A stretch of 35,572 nucleotides of DNA from a virus: positions 1 to 35,572 of the IMG/VR virus record IMGVR_UViG_3300031722_000100; one strand, written 5' to 3'. The notes under the pieces are model-generated. The model searched no databases. It saw only the letters and a list, made by a program, of their open reading frames with translations, and was not told the origin of the DNA. Both the position numbers and the translations under genes were made by a program. The first letter of the stretch is position 1; every line of letters starts with the position of its first letter. Below are positions 29,626 to 35,572 of the stretch, one piece after another.

Positions 29626-31839
29626 TTATTGGGGCGGTTCCTGCATCATTGCACCCTGATCCATTGGCATCGGTTGCGGCTCGTTCATTTCCTGGCCGGG
29701 TTGCTCAACCTCTCCCGCTGGTTCGCCTGTTATCAATTGTGACTTTAACCACTCATCAATTATCATGGCCTTATTAATGTCTAATTGTTGCGCTGCCTGG
29801 ATCGCTTTTAACTCGTTTATCCGGGCCTCGCTCAAAATCTTTTGTGTGTTCGCTTCAACCTGTTCCGCTTCTTTGTTAACTTTTTCCGTCTGTGCTTTTA
29901 GGTTTTCCGCTTTTGCTTGCTCGGCTGCTGCACTGGCTGTTAAGAAGTCAACGTTAGCTTGATCCGTTGGGCTTGGCTGTTCCGGTTGCTGGTTCTTGGC
30001 ATCCTCGGCCATTTTATCGGATTCCTCTTTGCTCGGTTCAATTGCGCCTTGTTGTATTAATTGTTTCCTAAAATACGGCCGCAATTCGCTCATGCCCTCC
30101 CCTGAACTGTTCGCAAGGATCATGTTAGATAAAATACCCTGCGTTCCGGGGTCCTGGATCTGTCCCATTAAACCTATTAACCCTTTTTCGGTTGCTGCCC
30201 GCTTGGACTCGCTACTTGCGCCTATCTCGATCTGTATATCCATGGTTTTCAATTGGCTAAAATCATTTATAGCAGTAACCGTCCCCGTTTGATCGTCTAT
30301 TATCGGTTTTTTAATATCGATCTGTTCGGCCGATCCCCCCTCACTTTCACCTTTTAACTTTCTACCCTCGCGCGTATATAAATCTTTAACCATTTCCAAC
30401 CATACTTGCGCCGCCCATTTTTCAGCTATCGCAAAATTGGACATATAACCGGCTGTCTGGACACTTATTTGCGCCTGGATTAATTCAACCGCTAATCCTG
30501 ATAAATTGCTTTTAACCTGTTCGGCCTGATCCTGGTTACCCATTAAATCATTTAAACCGTCGTTAGCAAATTGCAACAACGCGCCCAACGCCGGGGGTAA
30601 ATCGGGACTTTTGGTCATCCCTACGGGTCCGGGTTGTATCAATTGGCCGTTAATATCATACGATAAGTTTATAAGCTGATAGGGGTAATCTGAAACAGCA
30701 TCATTAGCCCATCGCGCTTCATGTCCTAATACCTGTTCGGGAGTAAATATGGGCTTTTCTATGCTGGATCCGCTTGCGATCTCCGCCAACTTGCTAGATT
30801 GAACATTTAACAACCGCTGGCTATCCTTGCAAATACGAATAACACCGCTTGCCCGTTCCATATTCTGGATATAGGTGCGCTTCCCGTATGTTATGATTAT
30901 TGGCAAATAGCGCCCAGCAATATAACCGCAATCTTCAAGGATCCCGCCGCCGCTCATGATGTACTTATGAACGCGCTGGCGTTTGATCTTACGATTCCGG
31001 GCTAACTTGTAACCCTTGGCGTCAAGCTCGCTTAAATAGTCCTTATCGCTGTATTCTTCCGGGGTAACTTTGATTTCATCCCCGGCCAAACCATAATAAA
31101 ACCTTAAAGTCTCGCTGGTTTCCTCGATCTCATAATATTCGGCCAAATAAACAACGTCATTCACGCACCAATCGAAAAAGCGGTTATCATTCTTCGGCCA
31201 ATCCGCGGGGGTCGTTTTATGGGTTTCTTCAAATTCCTGGGCATCCATGGACGTTACCACATAACAATATTTTGCGTCGGCTTTATCCTGGCGTTTTGCG
31301 TTCAAGTCAAAATATACTGATGTTTCGGGGTCGAATATCGGTTCAAACGTTATTAACTGATCTTCGTTATCTTCGTCATATTCGTCCTCATATTCTGCAC
31401 GTAAACGCCACGCACCAATACCCCCGGTTATACTGTCCATAAATGCGTTATCCCCGAACTCTGTACCCCTGGCTTTGCGTTGCGCTCTGTATAGTGAATT
31501 AAGGTTATCACATGTTTCGTCGCTCTCGGATCCGTCGGCGGGGCTAAATACCGCACTGATCCGGTTGGCTCGATATTCGTTGTTAATCCTGGTAACTGCA
31601 AGCTGCACCTTGTTAACTTCTAACCTGGGCTTATTGCTTAATTGTTCGGTGTAAAAATCTTCCCACATTGCACCAGCCACCCAACAAAAGCGTCGATCCT
31701 GTAGACATTGTTGGCGCTCCTCATAACATGCTGTCTGAATATTATCAAATGCTCGAACGGCCCGGTTAAAAACCTCGTTTAGTTTGTTTGTTCGCTTCAA
31801 TTCTAGGTCTAAATCTTCTAACTCGATTTCATTATCCAT
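29626..31839 (-). CDS. Portal protein, P22 gp1-like
   Basis: At 737 residues it matches the unusually large P22 portal (725). The N-terminal half carries family stretches: D-R-R-F-C-W-V-A-G-A-M-W-E, N-K-P-R-L-E-V-N-K-V, I-N-N-E-Y-R-A-N-R, G-I-G-A-W-R-L-R-A-E-Y, and F-D-P-E-T-S-V-Y-F-D. The C-terminal 150 residues form a long Glu/Gln/Lys-rich helix, like the barrel of P22 portal, then a Pro/Gln/Met-rich tail. It forms the twelve-fold DNA gate at one vertex. The ribosome-binding site is GGTGATCC, and the start is three bases from the terminase stop. Confidence 0.9.
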   Translation of the reverse strand: MDNEIELEDLDLELKRTNKLNEVFNRAVRAFDNIQTACYEERQQCLQDRRFCWVAGAMWEDFYTEQLSNKPRLEVNKVQLAVTRINNEYRANRISAVFSPADGSESDETCDNLNSLYRAQRKARGTEFGDNAFMDSITGGIGAWRLRAEYEDEYDEDNEDQLITFEPIFDPETSVYFDLNAKRQDKADAKYCYVVTSMDAQEFEETHKTTPADWPKNDNRFFDWCVNDVVYLAEYYEIEETSETLRFYYGLAGDEIKVTPEEYSDKDYLSELDAKGYKLARNRKIKRQRVHKYIMSGGGILEDCGYIAGRYLPIIITYGKRTYIQNMERASGVIRICKDSQRLLNVQSSKLAEIASGSSIEKPIFTPEQVLGHEARWANDAVSDYPYQLINLSYDINGQLIQPGPVGMTKSPDLPPALGALLQFANDGLNDLMGNQDQAEQVKSNLSGLAVELIQAQISVQTAGYMSNFAIAEKWAAQVWLEMVKDLYTREGRKLKGESEGGSAEQIDIKKPIIDDQTGTVTAINDFSQLKTMDIQIEIGASSESKRAATEKGLIGLMGQIQDPGTQGILSNMILANSSGEGMSELRPYFRKQLIQQGAIEPSKEESDKMAEDAKNQQPEQPSPTDQANVDFLTASAAAEQAKAENLKAQTEKVNKEAEQVEANTQKILSEARINELKAIQAAQQLDINKAMIIDEWLKSQLITGEPAGEVEQPGQEMNEPQPMPMDQGAMMQEPPQ

Positions 31840-31842
31840 GGA

Positions 31843-33171
31843 TCACCAACTTTTGTAATTTGTAAGTATATTAAGGGGCGGTTGTAACGGTTGTTTATAT
31901 GGCACTATCGGCCACTCGAACTCTATCATGTATCGAATAGCGGTCCCTATATGCTGGTATTCGTCATCTTCTTCTAAAAACGTGGATCCTTTCTTTAATT
32001 TTCCATTTAAAAGTGATTTATGCGAATAGGGCGCGTTGATATTATTGCAATATAAACTAATTTCGCCGCTTGCGTTAGCAATCTTGGCTCGTACTGCGTT
32101 CTGGCCGTCCTTTATGGATCGCGTAGAATTTCTAATCTTGCGTTGATACTTCCAACCGTATGACCGTAACACGGCTTCTATCGCTGTATAATCTGAACTA
32201 TGCCCATGTTTCTCGCCAACCTTGCCCGCTGGATCTCCATAAATCGTTACAGTTTTATTTTGATGCTCTTTATACTTTTCAACGAACTCAAGTGCAGACT
32301 GCTCACTAACGGCCGATTGTAAAATTATCTCATCCAACAAGTAAACGGTTTCACCGCGCCGCACTCCAACGCCGCTAGACATTGGACTAAAATTAAAATC
32401 ATGATACCAAAGGAGCGGCTCATAAGGCTGTATGGTTTCGTTCGTATAGTTTGCTGGCCCATAATCGTCGTAAATCCGGCCAGTTGAATTAAGAAAAGCG
32501 GCCTCATATTCTGTCTGATACTGCCTAGCACTCATACGTTTTTTAGCTGATGCTATAACGTCCGCTGGCAGGATATCGGAAGAAAACCACGTATATTTCC
32601 GCCATGTAGGATCTTGCCCGCTGTCTGCATATTCGGCTAACTCTAAATAATGGCCGAACCCGTCCGGGACCCCAATAAGCCAAACCCATGGCCGATAATC
32701 GGGTCGTAACGGGTTAAACGTATCTAAAGCGGGGGCTATGTTCTCTGGCCATGCGTTGGGCTTACAGTCGGCAATTTCGTCAACTATGCCACCGTCCCAA
32801 ATAACACCCTCAATGCGCTGGGGTTGATCCAAACCAATCAGACTTAAAAGGGATCCATTCGGAAACTTTATGATTAACTGGGTTTCGCTCGGTCGATCCG
32901 GGAAACAATCGGAAAATGATAAAAGTTTTAAATCTTTCCAGTAAATTCGTTTTACCTGATCCCTGGTTGGAGCGGCCACAAAATAATTCCCTGGCGTTCT
33001 CATACATTCCCGCACAACGTACCGCTTCGCGCGTTCTGTTTTTCCTGAACGTCGCCCAGCTGGTACAATTTTAACGCGTATATTGTCGTTAATTAAAGCG
33101 GTCTGGATCGCGTGATCTTTTAAGGGATACCAGCGATCCAACGATTTTTTATATTTAACCGCGTCCATCAA
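31843..33171 (-). CDS. Large terminase subunit
   Basis: A 442-residue ATP-driven DNA packaging motor and nuclease. ATPase: Walker A A-G-R-R-S-G-K-T (38-45), Walker B G-G-I-V-D131-E132. Nuclease: Y-H-D258-F-N-F, Y-G-D313-P-A-G, and S-D327-Y-T-A-I-E, the three acidic positions of the RNase H-like fold. Translation may begin at TTG (33171) or at the adjacent ATG (33168); the ribosome-binding site is weak. The small terminase lies upstream, separated by two tiny genes. Paired with a P22-type portal, headful packaging is a reasonable inference. Confidence 0.92.
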   Translation of the reverse strand: MMDAVKYKKSLDRWYPLKDHAIQTALINDNIRVKIVPAGRRSGKTERAKRYVVRECMRTPGNYFVAAPTRDQVKRIYWKDLKLLSFSDCFPDRPSETQLIIKFPNGSLLSLIGLDQPQRIEGVIWDGGIVDEIADCKPNAWPENIAPALDTFNPLRPDYRPWVWLIGVPDGFGHYLELAEYADSGQDPTWRKYTWFSSDILPADVIASAKKRMSARQYQTEYEAAFLNSTGRIYDDYGPANYTNETIQPYEPLLWYHDFNFSPMSSGVGVRRGETVYLLDEIILQSAVSEQSALEFVEKYKEHQNKTVTIYGDPAGKVGEKHGHSSDYTAIEAVLRSYGWKYQRKIRNSTRSIKDGQNAVRAKIANASGEISLYCNNINAPYSHKSLLNGKLKKGSTFLEEDDEYQHIGTAIRYMIEFEWPIVPYKQPLQPPLNILTNYKSW

Positions 33172-33291
33172 TTATGTTTTTAATTTTCTCTTGTGATCCA
33201 GCTCGGCTTTGTACCATGCTGTTACCCATATTGGAGCGGTTATCAATACTAGAACCCATCCGATTATAAATATTAACGTTTTTGTCATCAT
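33172..33291 (-). CDS. Single-pass membrane microprotein, 39 residues
   Basis: From tandem ATG codons (33291 and 33288) the frame encodes MMTKTLIFIIGWVLVLITAP followed by W-V-T-A-W-Y-K and a Lys-rich tail. That is one membrane helix with a positive, probably cytoplasmic C-terminus. AAGGG lies just upstream. It ends right at the terminase start. A longer 67-residue ORF on the same strand (33155-33358) overlaps it in another frame but is less protein-like and overlaps the terminase start. Confidence 0.5.
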   Translation of the reverse strand: MMTKTLIFIIGWVLVLITAPIWVTAWYKAELDHKRKLKT

Positions 33292-33350
33292 AACCCTTAA
33301 AACCCCCTAAACTATGTAAATTGATAGGTTTGAAAGTGAACTCGATTAAC

Positions 33351-33527
33351 TTAACCATTGCTTCTAAGATTCCATAACTCTTTAGCGGTTAACCCTAATC
33401 TGTTGGCCGGGCTATTATCGCTCGGTCCATAAGTAAAACACTCCAAACATTCATAATAATTAAACGCTTCGTGAATTTTATCGGACCCACAAAACGGGCA
33501 AGGCTTTAATTCTTTGTTACTTTCCAT
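33351..33527 (-). CDS. Lar-like zinc-ribbon protein
   Basis: A 58-residue protein starting MESNKELKPCPFCGSDKIHE. C10-P-F-C13-G and C32-x2-C35 (Y-Y-E-C-L-E-C-F) form a zinc ribbon; the end E-L-W-N-L-R-S matches the A-x-x-x-W-N-x-R ending of Lar-type proteins. Rac-prophage Lar relieves type I restriction, though most phage relatives are untested. A strong AAGGGGAT ribosome-binding site precedes the ATG. It lies between small and large terminase genes, in what looks like late rather than early territory, which is odd for an anti-restriction factor. Confidence 0.7.
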   Translation of the reverse strand: MESNKELKPCPFCGSDKIHEAFNYYECLECFTYGPSDNSPANRLGLTAKELWNLRSNG

Positions 33528-33545
33528 TTGATCCCCTTAAAAATT

Positions 33546-33821
33546 TTATACTGGCAAACGTTCGGCTAAATCTGCTAACACGTCAACCACGTTAACATTT
33601 TCAGCCTTTAGTTCTACTTCTTTCGGGATTACTGATTTCAATAACCCCAAATATGCAACCGGGTTAACATATGCTTGAATCGCAAGATACTCAACGCCGC
33701 CAACCCGGTCAAACGACTCTAAAATTGCTTCTCTGAGGGTCGTCTGTGCCGCTCTTACGTTTTTCTTCCGGGCCGCGGCTTTCGGTGCGCCCCCTGTCTT
33801 TTTCAGTCCTAAACCGGCCAT
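33546..33821 (-). CDS. Putative small terminase subunit
   Basis: A 91-residue protein with a basic N-terminus (Lys and Ala-rich, K-K-T-G-G-A-P-K-A-A-A-R-K-K) followed by helices (TTLREAILESFDRVGGVEYL, then PVAYLGLLKSVIPKEVELKA). This helix-turn pattern with G-G-V-E-Y-L and L-L-x-x-V-I-P-K-E is common in short small-terminase-like phage proteins placed before the large terminase. It would recognise the packaging site. The ribosome-binding site GAGGGGGC is strong. The assignment relies on context as much as on sequence. Confidence 0.65.
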   Translation of the reverse strand: MAGLGLKKTGGAPKAAARKKNVRAAQTTLREAILESFDRVGGVEYLAIQAYVNPVAYLGLLKSVIPKEVELKAENVNVVDVLADLAERLPV

Positions 33822-33863
33822 TTTGCCCCCTCGATCAATTTTGATAATTTGTTAAAATTATCA

Positions 33864-34160
33864 TTATAGAGATTTTTTTCTATATTTTCTTTTTGGCTGC
33901 CCTAATAACATATCAATTGCAAGTTTTATATCACGTTTATGTTGTGTTAAACCAATTCTCGGCTGATCCGCACAATAAACCTCGTTTTTATGTTTCTTGG
34001 GAATTGACTGGGAGCGTTCCGCATATTTTATATGAAAATTACGCGCCGCTTTATCTGTTTTAAATTCAAACTTACGATAACCAATCTTAACGCCATAAAC
34101 CCTTCTTAATGGAAAATAACAAGGTGCGTTTAATACGTCCGGGTTAATTACTTCTTTCAT
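33864..34160 (-). CDS. Hypothetical basic 98-residue protein
   Basis: A Lys/Arg-rich protein with a folded-looking N-terminal half (PCYFPLRRVYGVKIGYRKFE, then F-K-T-D-K-A-A-R-N-F-H-I-K-Y-A-E-R) and a basic C-terminus (PKRKYRKKSL). It overlaps the upstream stop (TAATGA), so it is translationally coupled. The charge suggests nucleic-acid binding. I do not recognise the family. Confidence 0.55.
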   Translation of the reverse strand: MKEVINPDVLNAPCYFPLRRVYGVKIGYRKFEFKTDKAARNFHIKYAERSQSIPKKHKNEVYCADQPRIGLTQHKRDIKLAIDMLLGQPKRKYRKKSL

Positions 34161-34444
34161 TATCTGTAGCCTCGGTTGTAGTTGTATTGTTGATTAGGAA
34201 AAACGTACAATTGTGGATATTGTTGAATGCGGTTGGCTTGTTCCATTATCCTGTTACGTTCCTGCTGGATCGCCATCATTTCACGCTGTTGTTGCTGCTC
34301 GGCTTGCTGTTGTAGCATCCTGGCCGTGTACTGATCCCCCTGATAACTGCCCCCCTGATAACAATATTGATCCGTATAACCGCAAAACGCGCCAGCATTA
34401 CCGGCCGCTAACAACATGGCCGCCATAAATATTAACTTAATCAT
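34160..34444 (-). CDS. Secreted Gln-rich coiled-coil protein
   Basis: This 94-residue protein begins with a Sec signal peptide (MIKLIFMAAMLLAAGNAGA, cleavage about residue 19). The mature part has two Cys (F-C-G-Y, Y-C-Y), then a Gln/Met/Arg-rich helix (QQQAEQQQQREMMAIQQERN) likely to be a coiled coil, and a Tyr/Asn/Gln-rich tail. It should act in the periplasm or outer envelope. Strong AAAAGGGG precedes the ATG. No family recognised; it lies in the small-gene region downstream of the right-hand promoter. Confidence 0.6.
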   Translation of the reverse strand: MIKLIFMAAMLLAAGNAGAFCGYTDQYCYQGGSYQGDQYTARMLQQQAEQQQQREMMAIQQERNRIMEQANRIQQYPQLYVFPNQQYNYNRGYR

Positions 34445-34553
34445 TTCAAACCCCTTTTACATTATCAAATTCGCCCAAAATCGGACCACCATTAAACGAT
34501 AATCACTAACCCGCTACAACTATCGCGCTAAACTGTTAAAACGTCCTATATGT

Positions 34554-35039
34554 TTATTTTACCCCCAACGCTTGCAAAGCTTTAACAAGCTCAGTTTGTT
34601 TTGTTTTGATCTCGAGATCGGTTTCAAATCCACCGATCGCTAAATAGTTTTTAATCATTTCACGTAAAACATAGGTTGCGGTAACCCCGTTCGATCGCGC
34701 TTTATTAAAAAACTTAATTTTTAAATCAGCGTCGATCATAACTAAAATAGGTTGCGACTTATCAACCGTTAATAAAACAGGTTTAAAACTTTGATTAAAC
34801 TCTTTATCCCAGTCTACTAAACTATAAAACCTCTGGCGTAATGAGTTTGTTTCTACTTTAACCCTATCCATTAGCACTAATTTTCTTAATTCTTGGCGTA
34901 TTTTATAGCTTTTATGTTTAGTTAAATCTTTAAACGGTTTGTTATGACTTAACATTTGAACTAACTCTAAGTCTTTGCGTGGTTTTTTATCCCGTAAAAA
35001 TAAATTTATAATGGCTAACTCTTCTTCCGTGCTTTTCAT
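34554..35039 (-). CDS. DNA-binding protein: winged-helix-like domain plus ribbon-helix-helix
   Basis: A 161-residue protein made of two parts. Residues about 5-75 align with the last 70 residues of the primase-helicase (267-2654), about 33 of 69 positions identical, including N-K-P-F-K-D-L-T and R-F-Y-x-L; the pattern of short helices suggests a winged helix. Residues about 97-141 (ILVMIDADLKIKFFNKARSN, G-V-T-A-T-Y-V-L-R-E-M-I-K-N-Y-L) fit a CopG/Arc ribbon-helix-helix. The start overlaps the upstream stop by four bases. It could be a repressor, an origin-binding protein, or both. Confidence 0.65.
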   Translation of the reverse strand: MKSTEEELAIINLFLRDKKPRKDLELVQMLSHNKPFKDLTKHKSYKIRQELRKLVLMDRVKVETNSLRQRFYSLVDWDKEFNQSFKPVLLTVDKSQPILVMIDADLKIKFFNKARSNGVTATYVLREMIKNYLAIGGFETDLEIKTKQTELVKALQALGVK

Positions 35040-35230
35040 TGCTGAACCTCGATAGTGTTAAATTTTTCCGCGTTGTATATTTCGGTCTGAACGTCCAAAC
35101 ATTTAACGTCGGCCCCAATGCTTGCAATTAACCCGCGGTTAACCATGGTTTGCAAAACATTATTTTTGTTATCCTGATAAACGTAAACAGTTTTACAATA
35201 ATCCAGGATAAACATTTTATATTTTTTCAT
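35036..35230 (-). CDS. Hypothetical 64-residue protein, first gene of right-hand leftward operon
   Basis: A small protein with alternating hydrophobic strands (MFILDYCKTVYVYQD, then V-L-Q-T-M-V-N-R-G-L-I-A-S-I-G). It has a strong ribosome-binding site (AAGGGGAAGG) and is the first gene behind the promoter at 35279-35307. Its stop overlaps the start of the DNA-binding protein gene, so the pair is probably expressed together. No family recognised; an early regulatory partner is possible. Confidence 0.6.
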   Translation of the reverse strand: MKKYKMFILDYCKTVYVYQDNKNNVLQTMVNRGLIASIGADVKCLDVQTEIYNAEKFNTIEVQQ

Positions 35231-35278
35231 TTCCTTCCCCTTGTTAAGTTTAAATTGTCTTTCTTTTAATTCGGGTTC

Positions 35279-35307
35279 ATTGTTTCATATTAAAATATAG
35301 TTGTCAA
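35279..35307 (-). promoter_or_regulatory. Right-hand leftward promoter
   Basis: On the minus strand a perfect -35 TTGACA (35307-35302) is followed after 17 bases by AACAAT (35284-35279), a weaker -10. It precedes the gene starting at 35230 and is the best candidate for transcription of the regulatory and late genes. The inverted repeat arm begins only 30 bases upstream. Confidence 0.6.
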
Positions 35308-35336
35308 CATACTTTTTTAATTTTATAGCGGTTATT

Positions 35337-35431
35337 TTTCAATTAAGTAGCGGTTACTTAATTTAAGTAGAAGAAAAATTATCTAACTCATTGATATCTA
35401 ATAATAATATAATAAAAAGTACACTAAGTAG
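35337..35431. repeat. Right arm of 95-bp inverted repeat
   Basis: This is the partner of 35-129, with 94 of 95 bases paired. It contains GCGGTTACTTAATTTAAG and the AT-rich stretch ATAATAATATAATAAAAAG. It lies upstream of the right-hand promoter and contains no gene. Its near-identity to the left arm suggests recent copying, gene conversion or selection for pairing. Confidence 0.9.
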
Positions 35432-35463
35432 TTTTTTTTCTCTTTTCTTTTCTCTATTTTTTT
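35432..35463 (+). other. Pyrimidine-rich tract
   Basis: Almost pure T and C (T-runs broken by single C, one A), directly next to the right inverted repeat arm. Such tracts can unwind easily or form triplex DNA. No coding content. It is one of the elements between the two inverted repeat arms in the circular map. Confidence 0.7.
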
Positions 35464-35495
35464 CAATTTTGAAATTATGTAATTTTTTATAGGCT

Positions 35496-35526
35496 GGGGG
35501 GGGGGGGGGGTAGGGGTTCGGGCCCG
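35496..35526 (+). other. Run of 15 G followed by further G-tracts
   Basis: A 15-base G homopolymer continues into TAGGGGTTCGGGCCC. Several G-runs close together could form a G-quadruplex on the plus strand. Long G-runs also break sequencing and assembly, and the contig start lies at this element, so its exact length is uncertain. Confidence 0.75.
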
Positions 35527-35572
35527 CTCATGTTTGAAAATTAAAATTATTTTACTTTTTATTATATTATTA
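35509..35572. repeat. Right copy of imperfect 64-nt terminal direct repeat
   Basis: This copy matches 1-64 at both ends (32 and 19 bases identical) with a 13-base divergent block (35541-35553). In this copy the block is AT-only, whereas in the left copy it is part of the inverted repeat arm and carries CTACTTAGTG. Confidence 0.8.

Noticed and set aside
33155-33358. 67-residue minus-strand ORF between the zinc-ribbon and terminase genes
   Set aside because: It overlaps the terminase start, has a weak ribosome-binding site and an unprotein-like Asn/Gly/Ser-rich composition. The 39-residue membrane ORF in another frame is a better gene.
35-35431. Linear genome with inverted terminal repeats and protein-primed replication, as in phi29 or PRD1
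   Set aside because: The inverted repeats are subterminal and asymmetric in distance from the ends, the polymerase lacks TPR1 and TPR2 spacing, no terminal-protein candidate was seen, and a terminase and P22-type portal are present.
1-35572. tRNA genes, integrase, reverse transcriptase or diversity-generating repeats
   Set aside because: I looked for cloverleaf-like segments, tyrosine or serine recombinase motifs and RT motifs and found none that I could support.

Overview
This window looks like one complete, or nearly complete, genome of a lytic-type, short-tailed (podovirus-like) phage of a Gram-negative bacterium. The morphogenesis genes follow the order and sizes of the P22 head and tail module: small and large terminase, a 737-residue P22-type portal, scaffold, a 428-residue P22-type coat protein, gp4-like and gp10-like head-closure proteins, three ejection proteins and a tailspike with a P22-like head-binding domain. 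Sec signal peptides, a GH24 lysozyme and a lytic transglycosylase domain point to a Gram-negative host. I see no integrase, CI-like repressor, tRNA, CRISPR array or insertion sequence. The host cannot be named from the sequence.

Layout. Positions 1-266 and 35231-35572 are non-coding and together form one unusual junction: a 95-bp inverted repeat (35-129 and 35337-35431, one mismatch), a 64-nt imperfect direct repeat at the two contig ends, a 15-base G run, a pyrimidine tract and an AT-rich 12-mer repeat cluster (135-279). It is the best candidate for a replication origin. Positions 267-5157 (leftward) hold a replication operon: small protein, SF2 helicase with zinc ribbon, VRR-NUC nuclease, TetR-type HTH miniprotein, and a large primase-helicase (BT4734-like plus DUF3987). 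Positions 5190-5232 hold divergent promoters whose -35 boxes are the two halves of one palindrome. Positions 5279-11046 (rightward) hold a second early operon: a conserved replication-associated protein, a DUF2800-type PD-(D/E)XK nuclease, a DUF2815-type ssDNA-binding protein, a family B DNA polymerase, then two secreted proteins and two microproteins. A bidirectional terminator (11052-11077) separates it from the leftward late genes.

The late genes read leftward from 35230 to 11098: regulators and small proteins, terminases, portal, scaffold, coat, tail, ejection proteins, tailspike, lysozyme, two holin-like proteins, and finally a secreted pectate lyase with CARDB and Ig-like domains. A promoter with a perfect -35 box lies at 35279-35307, and a strong internal promoter drives the coat gene (28321-28349).

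Points of most interest: (1) a Sec-exported pectate lyase as last gene of the lysis cassette; (2) a domain of about 70 residues shared by the C-terminus of the primase-helicase and by a small ribbon-helix-helix protein, the two genes lying on opposite sides of the terminal junction; (3) the junction structure itself; (4) a possible CTT-TGA +1 frameshift site at the start of an ejection protein; (5) a P22-type virion combined with a non-P22 replisome. All function calls come from reading motifs and gene order; no database search was possible.
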